From Plasmodium coatneyi (lineage: Eukaryota; Apicomplexa; Aconoidasida; Haemosporida; Plasmodiidae), in NCBI RefSeq assembly GCF_001680005.1, contig NC_033556.1:124001-188000 (forward strand): a stretch of 64,000 bases of DNA, given 5' to 3'. The number at the start of each line of letters is the position of its first letter. Position 1 is the stretch's first letter. The position numbers and the translations under genes are program-made. Under the pieces are notes generated by a model, which was not told where the DNA came from, searched no databases, and saw only the letters and a program-made list of their open reading frames with translations. Shown piece after piece: positions 1-10,900 of this stretch.

Positions 1-415
1 TAATAAAAACTTTAAAATCAATTTTGTTTTAAATAATTTGTGTGTTTGTTCTTCAAAAACATGAATAAAAACTACCAACTTAAAAAAAAAAAAAAAACAC
101 TTCAAAATAAATTGAATTCTAACATTAAGGATAAAAAAAATTGTCGAGAAAAAACGCTTGAAAAGATAAAACTTAACAAACAAAGCAAAATGCTAATGTA
201 TTCGCACAATGGACGCTGTAAAAACGGGGAAGGAATGAGTCGTCATCTTCTTCATCACCCTCATCATAAGTAGTATACGTTTGCGGGGGGCATGTCTATG
301 CGTCCACGTCGGATGGAATATTTATTCTTTGAAAAAGCGGAGTAACGTTCGGGATGGGCCTGGCACAGCTTGGAAATGTCTAACAAAGTTTGACAAAGCC
401 TGACATACGTCTGAC
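1..415. other. Intergenic, 3' flank of the Cys-rich gene
   Basis: AT-rich DNA with A tracts. It lies downstream of the minus-strand gene ending at 416 and probably holds that gene's 3' UTR. A short Lys/Asn-rich open frame at 40-273 looks like chance translation of A-rich DNA. No RNA gene or other coding region was seen. Confidence 0.6.
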
Positions 416-1030
416 CTACTTACAGGGGTCGGGCAAGGCGTCCAGCTTGGTACAGTTCAACAAAGTTCTGAAGCAGTTTTTCTCGCTGCACGCTTTGCAG
501 TCATCATTGCACTGGTCCTTTGCGCACTGTTTGTTGCACGAAATAAAGGTACATCCGATGAAGGAGGAAAAGCAGCTCAAGCACGTCGGAGAAAAGTCAA
601 TGTTGTGTTTTTTCATATATTTATTTACACATATATCTATTAAATACGGTTTTGCCGATGATACTTTCGCGCAGTCAAAAAGTACTTTGTAGAAATCATT
701 GGATGCAACGCTATTCGATTTGAACAGATGCAATACGTACTCCCTAAATTGGTTCGTTTTTAAACTTATATAATCTTTAAGATTTTCTGGCTTCTCAATT
801 TGATAATTCTGACTTAGGAACTTCTCACCATTTATTAACCTCTGTTCGATGTCACCTGTACATCCTTTATTGTCACTTTTTTCAGCAAATATGCTCAATT
901 CGTTAGGGTAATTTTCACTTGGGGATTGGTTATTGTTGTTAATACCGTTACCTTCCAGGCAGAGTACGTCGACTTTGCAGGCCGCGCTCAAAAGAACGCT
1001 AAAGAGGAGGCCCTTAACTGTATAATTCAT
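416..1030 (-). CDS. Small secreted cysteine-rich protein, unknown function
   Basis: A 204-residue protein with an ATG in good context (AAAAATG on the minus strand). Residues 1-24 form a signal peptide (basic Lys6, hydrophobic GLLFSVLLSAAC core). A hydrophilic Asn/Glu-rich stretch follows, then a dense Cys module in roughly the last 90 residues with about 13 cysteines, including closely spaced CLSC, CNKQC and CNDDC motifs. The protein ends in DPCK. There is no transmembrane segment or GPI-type C-terminal hydrophobic tail, so it should be secreted and soluble, held by several disulphides. The Cys spacing does not match the 6-cys (s48/45) fold or an EGF module that I can recognise. Secretion is directly supported; the role (invasion, ookinete or exported) is not known. 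It diverges from the coiled-coil gene at 4295. Confidence 0.8.
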   Translation of the reverse strand: MNYTVKGLLFSVLLSAACKVDVLCLEGNGINNNNQSPSENYPNELSIFAEKSDNKGCTGDIEQRLINGEKFLSQNYQIEKPENLKDYISLKTNQFREYVLHLFKSNSVASNDFYKVLFDCAKVSSAKPYLIDICVNKYMKKHNIDFSPTCLSCFSSFIGCTFISCNKQCAKDQCNDDCKACSEKNCFRTLLNCTKLDALPDPCK

Positions 1031-4000
1031 TTTTCACAATTAGAGAAATGGTAAAGTAACAGACGCAGCGTACTTATGCAATGTCAAAATGTTGTTTATG
1101 CTCGCACGGCAGGGGATGTTTAAAAGTATTCAAAATTGAAAGATTCGCGGAAGTTTACAGAAAATCGAAAATTATTTCAAATTTTTTACAACTGTTGTTG
1201 TATAGGCTTATATATGCGCAGCTCACAAATGCGAACAGAATGTTGCTTTTTCAAACGTAGAAATAAAACATGGTAAAAATACGGAAAAGAAAAAAAATAA
1301 TAATAATAAACTTCCTACTAATTTTTGCTAAAACGGAGATCACACAAATAGTTGTTGTTCAGTGTTGCTTGGGTGCTTCAATGAAAAATCATATGGCTAT
1401 TTTTTTTTTTTTTATTTTATTTTAAACGTACTTTTTTTTATTTTTGGCATATTAAAATGCCAGTTTATTTTTTTTACTTTGCCTATGAAACGTGTCGCCA
1501 CCCCTTACTACCTTTTGGTTCTTTTGACCACCTGGCATAAAATGAGAAACTATTTCGGCTGGATATAAAATAATACCACCTAAACGCAGAGGAGTTGTAA
1601 ACATATAATTTCATACGAACGCCGCTGCCTATATATAAATAACTATATATGCACTATATTATTATATGCAGGGGGATGTAACTCTCCTTCTGGTCCTGGT
1701 CCACTAAACCACGCTCCTGGTTGTGGAAGCTGGGTGCGTAAATATGAAATAAATGATGTAACATGTAACGTGGTGGCAGAAGCTGTTTTGTTGGACGCGT
1801 GAAGCCACTCATACTTTTTTTTATGCAAGGGGCAACGTGCATATATAATATATTAATATGTACGCGTTCATGTATATGCCCCGTTGGGTAGAGGAATAAG
1901 CATGAAAAAAAAAAAGCCACGCGCAGCGGTAGACCAAAAAGCTACAACCGCTTGTGCCACCCAAAAGTTGTTGCTTGTTCTGTATTTGTGCATAAGTGAG
2001 CGAACGCCATCTGCGAAAAATAAAAAAAATAAATAAAGATAAAAAAATAAAAATAAATAAAATATAGAAAAGCGCTCCAAATAAACAGCTTTAACAGCTA
2101 AAAAGAAAAAAAAATAGAAAATAGAAGATACTAATCAATAACTGCTTCACATTGACCAAATCGAATGCCCCCCATTTGGTTACCTCCCGGTGCACAAAAT
2201 CATTTATATGACCCCCCTACTGCCCAAACAAATCCACATGCTTTCTGCAACTTTTGAAAAATTGAATTCGCCCATTACGCCGCGGTAACTTAGCCAGTAT
2301 GCATACCCTCCAGAAGCCAATTCATTCCTCTAATTGGGGTATCACACATAGCGTGCTATAAAATCTGTTCATATAAAACAACGTTGCGTGCATATTTGTT
2401 TATCCTATGAATGTTCGCTGCGTATACCTATACATCCCCATTGGGGAAAGGCAACCAATGAAGGCAAAATAATATGCGCCATAATCCCCATTCCAATTTT
2501 TAGTCACATTATTCACTATTCAAATACGTGAATTTTCACGGCGCATAGAAAGCGTGCTAGCTGTTCTTTCTGACGGATGGCCCGTCTTACGTAGTAGAAC
2601 AAATCATAGTTTGCTAAAAATAGGAAGATGTTTTTTTATCAGAGTTGCAAAAAAAATGGTCGATCAGCACACATGTGCAAAACGAAATTGGGATAGGTCC
2701 GTCAGACTTGCTTGAAAAAATTGAACGATAAAATTTTTTAAGCCCAAATGGGTGCCTTCTTAAAAGGGGGAAACTTTATGAACAACTTACACATTTTGAA
2801 GGCAAAAAAATGAAAAGAAATAAAATGAGATGAAAGTTTCACATGGACTGAGATCGTCGTAGCGGCGCATACAAATGACGACGCAGATTACCCTACTATT
2901 GCGACATCCTCACTCAATTTGCAATGTTCTACCCCTATGTTATGCCCGCAGCAACGAAAATAGGGAGGGAGTTCTTTCCCGCATGGACGCAAAAATAACA
3001 GGGCCCTACCAAACCACGCGTTGGAACTTTTCTTCACCTGTTTATATATCATTGCCGCACATATTTGGTCACCTAAACAATCTAATGGAAGAAAAGAAAA
3101 AAATAATAATACATTGTTCTGATAATTGGGCACACAAAACTGCCTCCCACCGATCACCACGACCTCTCGTCTACTTATTATAACTGTACCAATTTCACAT
3201 AAAAAAAAAAAAAAGTTAAAATGGAAGCAAATTTTTACATAATAAAATTTTCAAAGAGGGTAATAATTTCCATACATATTTAGAAGAGAGTGTGACGTGA
3301 GGCAATCCTATAAGACTACTCATTTCATTCCCAATAACGGTTCAAAACATTCGTAGTAGGTCCTGATCCCTATTATAACTAATTTACACTTACCATAATC
3401 AGTTTTAATTAATAAATCCTTTTATTTTATCGTAATATATGTGATTTAAATGCGAGAAGGACGTGCGCATGCGCACCAGTTACTCTTATTCCAATTTGAA
3501 TGAAATAAATCTTGACCCTCTTCCCCACGTCGCCCTTCTGTGGGCTTCTCACAATAGGGCGGAATTTTATTTTTTCTCTCTACGCGTCTGGTGCGAAAAT
3601 AATTTAGACAAAAAAGTGGAAATGGAAAAAAAAAAAATCCTGTAGTGTGATTATATATACCCTCTTGCCACATATTTTTACTTCTGAACCCCTTCAATTT
3701 TGTTTTCATTTTTTTTTTTTTTTTTTTTTTTTTTTGGGGTCTAAAGTGTGCAACGTGGGAAGGCTGTCTTTGACAGATGAAGTTAGCAAAAATGGACAGC
3801 ACATAAATGCAAATATGTGCAATGCCGCTATGTTTAGTCTCGTAATGGATGTCCCAATTTTTTTTCCCTTAAATTAAAATTAAAAGGATCAAATTTGTAG
3901 TCCGTTTGGTGAGGCTTATCTTACGCCCCCAAAGGAGAGGACAAAGAATGCGCAAGGGAAGAAACATCGCACCCTTGGGGGACGCATCTAACTGGGTACC

Positions 4001-4294
4001 CCACTGCAGTATAGCAGTTTATATGTATTAGCACACATGTGTACTTTCTCCACATTGTCGTAATTATATATATAAACGCAAACTGATAAAACCTGCCCCG
4101 CTTCGATAGGCAATGCGTACGTGAAGTGATGCACGTATACCCTCAGTTATTCCACTCCAGAGGGACAGCAATTACTTCGAAGGGGTACATATTCAAAGGA
4201 AACAGACAGATATACATGCACACATGCACACACCACATTACCCAGTTGTGCAATCCCGCGTCACCTACTTCTTTCATGAATAAAAGGAAGCAAA
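1031..4294. promoter_or_regulatory. Divergent intergenic region (promoters of both flanking genes)
   Basis: About 3.3 kb separate the minus-strand start at 1030 from the plus-strand start at 4295, so both promoters lie here. The DNA is AT-rich with long poly(dA:dT) tracts, including about 27 consecutive T near 3709-3735. All open frames inside are short and low-complexity. The element GTGTAC at 4039-4044, inside a GCACACATGTGTAC near-palindrome, matches the core bound by the gametocyte regulator AP2-G in other Plasmodium; function here is inferred only. No tRNA or rRNA was recognised. Confidence 0.5.
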
Positions 4295-7065
4295 ATGTTG
4301 AAGAAAAAAAAGGACACAAATGTGAAGGAAAAGGTAACAACAAAGACGAACGGAATGAGTTACAAAAATTGGGAAAAAAATCCCAAGGGAGAAATGCAAG
4401 ATAAGGAGGAAGACTTCAAACACCTAGAGGAGAAGGAACATGAAATAGAAAAAATATCCAGAAGAATTTACGAAGAAAACAGTAAAATAAAAAAAATCAA
4501 TTTACATCATAAAATAATTAAGGAAGAATTTGAAAAGAAAAAATTAATCGATCAAAGTGATAAAAAAAAAAAAACACTCCTGATTATTACAAAAAAATTA
4601 CAACAAAGTTACAGAACAACATAAATAATGTGGAGGAGTACATTAACAACATTACAAATGACATAAATATTTTAAAAAGCTCCATAGATGACGAAAGAAA
4701 TGAGAGAATTATCTACAACAACAATATGAAAATTCTCGTTAATGAGTACAACACTTTAAAAAAAAACATCAGTAATTTAGCCACACAGGAGAAGGAACAA
4801 AACTCGCAAAATGAAAAACTGAAAGTGGAGCTGAACGAACTCGTTAAAGAAAAAGACAATCTGGAGAAAAAACACAGAGAAGATTTCAAGATGCTGCAGC
4901 AAAAATTGAAGGAGCAAAAAATACTCTCCTCTGAACAGAAAATACACGAACTAATCAAGATGAAGTACAACTGCAAGGAAAGGAAAAATAACAAAATGGC
5001 TGATGGATCCGAGGACGACTTGGAGCGAAGAAACGAAAGACACACCACATCCTATCCCCCCAACAATGATAATAACAGTAGGAACCTCCCTGGGGAAGGA
5101 AATCTCGCAAATGACAACTACTACCCACTAGACGAAGCAGATTATGAAGATGAAAAGAAAAGAAAACTAAACGCAAAAATAATTCTCCTAAAGAAACTAT
5201 GCCTGAGAATCCTGTTTATTAACGAATATCAAAAGCAAAATATTAAGAAGCTGGAAGAAAATATCGAAAATATGAACAAGGCAATCAATTCTATAAGCAT
5301 TTTGACGTCCAAAAAAGGAGACTTTGATCACATCATTATAAATTTAAATGCGTCTAAGGAAAAAAACTACAGCCTCATTTCGAGAATTAATCTCCTAAAT
5401 TACGAAACGAACGTTTTAACCAAATTGAATAAAAAAATGAAGGAGAAATTTAAAAATATCAACCTACAAAATGACGAAATGGTTAATTTAAAAAAAGAAA
5501 TTACGAACAAAATGAACGACAAAATGAATCATATTAAGACATCCCTCCTGAATAATCAAGAAACGTGTAAATTAAAAAAAAAATGCTTCCACGATTGTGT
5601 CATGTATTTGAAATGTCTGTACGATTTTATCAAACAATTTGAAAATACAAACAACAAATTAAATTTAAGAACACAAATTATAAATAAAGAAAAAAATTTC
5701 CATTTTAATTATATCCATAAGTACAATGAAGAAATTCTGGTGGATGAAAATCACCTAAATGACTTTTTAATTTTTATTGAAAAATATATTTACGCCCTTA
5801 ACTTTTACCTTCCTTCTCCTACATTCAATTACAAAAACTTTATCATTGAAAATCCGAATTTTGGAGTTCCCAATTCTGCCTTATCGGCGCATTCTTTAGA
5901 CGTTGCTTCGAACGAGAATGCTCAGTTTAGCACACTCAACTGTGTTACCTCAGAGAATGAAATCAGCGTGTCTGAAGGAATTTCTCCACAGGAAGATGAA
6001 AATTTGATGAATGAACCCGTAAGTGAGGGGCCAATAAATGTGGAACCCCCCAATGACACCACCCAGGCAGTCGATCAGCTCGCAACCATTGCAACACAAG
6101 GGGACCAAGCGGAGGCGAAACATACAGAGGCACATGACCAAAATTTTGCACCCAGTGAAGTGGGAAACGACCAAAGTGAAACACACCAAGACGAACTTAA
6201 AAAAGAGAACGAACTAATCGACAACCAAATTGACCAGGAGGATGCGGCGAATAGTCAAATGGACAAACCCATTGCTGAAGTAGAAAAAGAAGAACATACG
6301 TTACAAGATGAGCACCAGAAGGAAGAAGAGGAAGAAAAAAATGCCATAGAGGGAGAACAACAAAAAGGAGGGGAACCTCAAAGCGAAACAGAACGAAGTG
6401 ATAACGTGGAAGGTGGAAATATACAAAATGGTGATGATTTACCAAATGGGGAGAATGAAGGTGAGGCGTCGGAAGAGGCACTGAAGGAGGGAAGTTCACC
6501 TGCCGAGCAAATAGAGAATGAGAGTACTCCTAACGAGGATGAAGTGAATGTACCAAATGAGGAAGAGGTGAACGTACCAAATGAGGAAGAGGTGAACGTG
6601 CCAAATGAGGAAGAGGTGAACGTGCCAAATGAGGAAGAGGTGATCGTGCCAAATGAGGAAGAGGTGATCGTGCCAAATGAAGAACAGGTGAACGTTCCAA
6701 ATGAGGAAGAGGTGAACGTGCCACATGAGGAACAGACGATCGTGTCAGGTGAAGAGCAAAGCAACGCGACCAAAGGTGAGCAGGAATCTTCACCAAATGA
6801 GGAAGAAGTGAACACACCGGGGGAAGAAACGATAAATGCACCGACAGATACTCAACAAACTTTACCGAATGAAGAACCGATAAACGCACCAAGCGAAGTG
6901 CAGACAACCCCCGCAACCGCAGATCCAGAGGGAGATAACCAAAACTACAATTTAAATCATTTTAATTCGCGCAGCATCGAATACGATAAGCTAAAAGAAG
7001 AAATCCCTGCCGAATTGTTAATGAAAAAATATGACTCTAAGAAAAGCTCAACGGCTGCAAATTAG
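4295..7065 (+). CDS. Coiled-coil protein resembling outer dynein arm docking complex subunit ODAD1/CCDC63 (frame broken at an A tract)
   Basis: The ATG at 4295 (CAAAATG) opens a frame that runs to 4624; a second frame from before 4600 runs to the TAG at 7063-7065. They join if one A is added to the 13-A run at 4562-4574, giving about 923 residues. The first ~500 residues are long coiled coil. Two stretches recall the ODAD1/CCDC63/ODA1 family: residues ~124-144 (ILKSSIDDERNERIIY, like the family's IDxLRxER block) and ~342-385 (GDFDHIII through KNYSLISRINLLNYET, like its fieldxNFSLfxYVN block). That family anchors outer dynein arms on axonemal doublets; in Plasmodium this would act in the male gamete. 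The C-terminal ~350 residues are Glu-rich and disordered with an 8-residue repeat. The assignment is from memory of family patterns, so treat it as a strong hypothesis; a generic coiled-coil protein is the alternative. Confidence 0.6.
4562..4574 (+). other. 13-A homopolymer at which the reading frame shifts by -1
   Basis: The upstream frame reads into DQSDKKKK and then drifts into a non-coiled-coil tail ending at the TAA 4622-4624. The frame one base back reads NTPDYYKKITTKLQNN and continues without a stop into the main coding region. Adding one A restores a single frame. I found no GT...AG pair with compatible phase around the site that would explain it as an intron. Confidence 0.75.
6541..6732 (+). 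repeat. 24-bp tandem repeat, 8 units, coding for EVNVPNEE
   Basis: Eight near-identical 24-bp units encode EVNVPNEE with small variations (units 5-6 carry I for N, unit 7 begins with Q, unit 8 has H for N). Degenerate units continue on both sides up to about residue PSEVQTT. The unit length is a multiple of three, so copy changes keep the frame. The repeat lies in the disordered acidic tail of the ODAD1-like protein. Confidence 0.9.
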
Positions 7066-7958
7066 GTGTGGAACACAACACACCAAATTGCCTGCCCACA
7101 GCTGTTATCACAAAAAAAAAGGTGCACCGCCTTCATCGCCCTTTCAAGTGTTACAGCGACGTATATTATGTGCAGTAATATGTACATCTTTTTTTTTTTC
7201 ACTCTTGTTTTGAAATTTTTAAAAGACGAAAAAGGAAAAAACAAAAAAACATTTAAAAAAAAATTTTCATCATGTTCCTTGTTCCGATAAATTTTTTTAA
7301 CCCTTTCAAGGCAAATAAAAGGACAGGCAGAACGCTATAATTCTGTTGAATGACTCGGGGAGGGGAGTACCCGTCTTTAAGTAAGAAGACAGCTTCTCTC
7401 TTCACGTTTCTTACAGCTATCCCAAGGGTGAGAAAAAATATAACACATATATTGTGCTAAACCTGCGCCCTTTATATTTACACTGCTGCGAATATGAAAA
7501 TAAAGCTGACCTCCTCCAATGTAGACTACCGCTCTTCCGTATTCTTTGATTTATCACAGTGTTAAAAAGGAAAAAGGAAGCATCTGGGTGACTACACCTG
7601 CCCGTCTGCTATGTATAGGAGGACGTCCTTCAAATGGACGTTCCCTCCAGGTGTCCCCCGTATGCTTAAAAAAAGAAAAAAATAATAAAGTGGGCCTACT
7701 TGAGTATATTTTTTTTTTACCAATTAAATTGTAAAGAAGCTCACATACGGTTTGTAAAGAAAAAATAAAAAAAAAAAAAATAGCGCAGCTGCACTTCAAA
7801 CAGGCGTAATGTCAAATGGGGGGCTTTATAATGAGTGATACACACACCCCTTAAAAACGCACTTCCTTGATAATGGGCACAACATATTTAACGCTTAATA
7901 AAGCACACGCACAATTAGTAGACGTGGAACGGCGTTTTTTCCCCGTACGAACACCCTC
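7066..7958. other. Convergent 3' intergenic region
   Basis: About 0.9 kb between two convergent genes, presumably holding both 3' UTRs and polyadenylation regions. It contains T and A tracts around 7190-7260 and 7705-7780. Short open frames here are low-complexity. No gene or RNA was seen. Confidence 0.6.
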
Positions 7959-10900
7959 TCAAAGGACCTGATTTAGCAAAGACTCCAGGGGGGTCCTCTT
8001 AGTCATTTTCAACAACTCATATATGTACAAATACACCTTTGCTCTGCTGGTGCCTTCCAAAAAATGGTAAACAGTGATTAGCTTATTCAGGAAGATATAA
8101 CCAAAGTGCTTACTTCCATTGTAGCATTTTTTACGTAGCATGTGTAAAACCAGCTGGATTATTTTTCGGTAGTAGGTGTAGTTCCCTCTGTTTGGGGATT
8201 TTGCGTGCGTCCTTCTCAGCAGCGTGTTGTGTATATCTATGTGGTAACTTTGTATGGTTTCTCTCCCCCTTCGATGTTGCTTATTTTCCGAATTGTTCTT
8301 CTTAACAGAACGTTTTCTCAAGCCATACGAACTAAAGTAGCTATGAAGCACTACAACATTTTCGAGAAAAATCATCACCTCGTTGAGCACAAAACTTAGG
8401 TCCTCATTTAGGAAGGACTCTTCTACCTCCACTTTGGTCGAAATGGAATTCTGCGCGAACTCCCCGTTTGGAACTCCCCGGTCGAACACACTTGTGCAAA
8501 TGTTAAATAAATTATTGAACATAAGAAATATGTACTTTACGAATATTCTACATGTCTTCAAATTAGCTTTTCTCATTTCTCTAATGTTCGTTGTTTGATC
8601 TGCAGTAAAGTTTCTGCCTCTCTGTTTTGCAGTCTCCTTTTTCACGCCTTGATTTTGCACATTAATGAAGAGGCTAAAATATTCCATATGAAAGAGGTTG
8701 ATAAAAATGTAATACAAACTCCTATTCAAATTTTTTATAATTTTCACCAAATCTGAGAAGATATTTAAATTGGATCTTTTCAATTCGTTTCCTTCCTTCC
8801 TTATAATGAAAGTGCTTCTAACTTTAAGGGAAATGTATTTGTGGAAATTACTGTACCAGAAATTCCACAACTGGAATGAGTTACCTTTACTTGGTTCCCC
8901 TTTTTGGATAATCACCCTTTGTGCGTTATTTAGTATAAATCTTTTTATTTTTTTTTTTTCCTTTTTCAGAAGCGCATTTGTAAATATATGGGCGTAGTCC
9001 ACACTTGGGTAAAACAAATTCGAAACGATGTTGCTTACAAAGAGGGAGAGGTAAAAGAATATTTCAGACGTCTTTTCGTAGCTCTCTTTAAAAATGTAGC
9101 CCATAATGTAGCGATTTTTGGTAATTTTATCTATGTGCATTTGGTTGGAGAGAACAATGGTAAGGCATTCTTCCTTCTCCCTGCTGCGTCTGTTATCATT
9201 TGGTTGTGTTTCTACTTTCCCTGTTTCGTTTTTTGGCTCTCCAGTTATCGATCCTTCTTCTGACTCACTTTTCTGCATTCCCATCTTCACAAATGATTTC
9301 CCCTTTTTGGACGTATAACAAGGATCACATCTTCCGAAAGAGGCCATTTCTTCCTCGCCTTTACCTGCAAAGCAATCCGCTTCAACGTTCACGCTGCTCA
9401 TGTAAAGCTTCTCATTCTCACCATCCGTGTCGTAAAAATTGATCACCGGCATGGTGAAGGAGGTCGGGTAATAAAACGCTATTTCATCTTGGAACAACTT
9501 TTGGTGCATCATTCGATCTAGCCATAGCAGGATGTTATTCCTGGTTATCAGTTTCAGCACGAGGTTGTTTTTGACGTAGTAGACCACGTCGCAGTTGTTC
9601 TGGTTCGCCCCGCTGACCCCATTCGTCCCATCCGGTTCGTTATCTTGTGCACCCCTTTCACCATAGTATACGTCGGCACTACCGTTTTGCTGCTCATCCC
9701 CGTTGTCATCACTACCTCCGTTGTGCCTCCTCTCTTCAGTGTCCCCACCATCCATACAGTCAAACTGCATATCCTCCAGGACCAATACACCACTACACAT
9801 GACCAGCAGAATTAAAAACTTCTTCAACAAATTGTAGTTGAGATAATTACTAAAAAACATGGTCAGGTAAATCTCAAAAATATTATTTTTATTTAATATG
9901 TTCAAAATAGTTTTTATGGCATTTTTATGATTCCCCTGAATGTAGTGCAGTTTATCCACAGTTTCTTCTTCCTCCTCCTTCTCTTTGTTGGTAACTCTCT
10001 TTCCATTTTCATTCCCTTCTTCCACATCGTCATCCTCATTTTGAAAATCGTAAACCATTCTGTGGCTCACGTTGGACGTTGCGAAGAAGCTCCTATCGAT
10101 GGTGTTACTTTTTTCTTGTGCGTGTGTTGTATTACCATGGTACTGATTGTCATCCATGTAGTCACCATTCTGATCATACGCGGTGGTGTAATTTGCATTT
10201 TCTTCATCATAGTTCTGATCGCCCAGTTCCTGATTTTCCGCACATTCTTCATCATCCTTTTGGCCGCCCCCCCTTAAATCATACCTCGTGGAGAAAAGCG
10301 CCTGCGTCGCAATGATCAAAAAGTTGATAACATTTAGCGACATAAAATTCGTCTTCCTAAATTGGTTATTCAAATACGCGTGGAAAAAATGAATCGAAAA
10401 CGTCTTGTTCCTAATCAGATTTTTCAGACTATCCCTGAAGCCCTTTTTCTTGTAAATTTCGTTTATTAAAAAAAACGAGTAGGTCGACACGCAGGGGTTT
10501 ATGTAGTACGAATTCGGGTCTACTGAATATTTCAACTTCTTCATAAAGAAGAACAAATAAAATAGTTCCTTGAAGGGAATAACCAGCATCCGTTGCTTCT
10601 TCTTTCGGCCCCCACTGTGCTGGATACTACTACCACTATTGTGGTACCTTTGCGAAAGGCTATTTTTATATATCACGCCGTGACTTGCTTCTTCCGTCTG
10701 TGCAGTTGCACCGCCAAATCTCCTAAACGAATTTAATTTCTTCCTAATTTTATACAGAACAAACGAATTCTCAATCAGCTGGTAAAATATGGACAACCCC
10801 TTTATGCTAATCATCCTCACTATAATGTCGTTACTACTCAAACAGAATATTAAAATTTTCAATGCATTCATCGAGAATGTTTTTATCCATTTTCCGAAGA

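Noticed and set aside
40..273. 77-codon Lys/Asn-rich frame at the window start
   Set aside because: Composition matches translation of A-rich intergenic DNA; no domain or good context supports it.
6541..6732. CRISPR-like array
   Set aside because: Units are directly adjacent without spacers and encode protein; this is a coding minisatellite in a eukaryote.
6378..6815. Minus-strand open frames over the 24-bp repeat (Thr/Ser/Phe-rich and Leu/His-rich)
   Set aside because: The repeat unit is a multiple of three, so every frame that lacks a stop in one unit stays open. Plus-strand coding is consistent with the flanking coiled coil.
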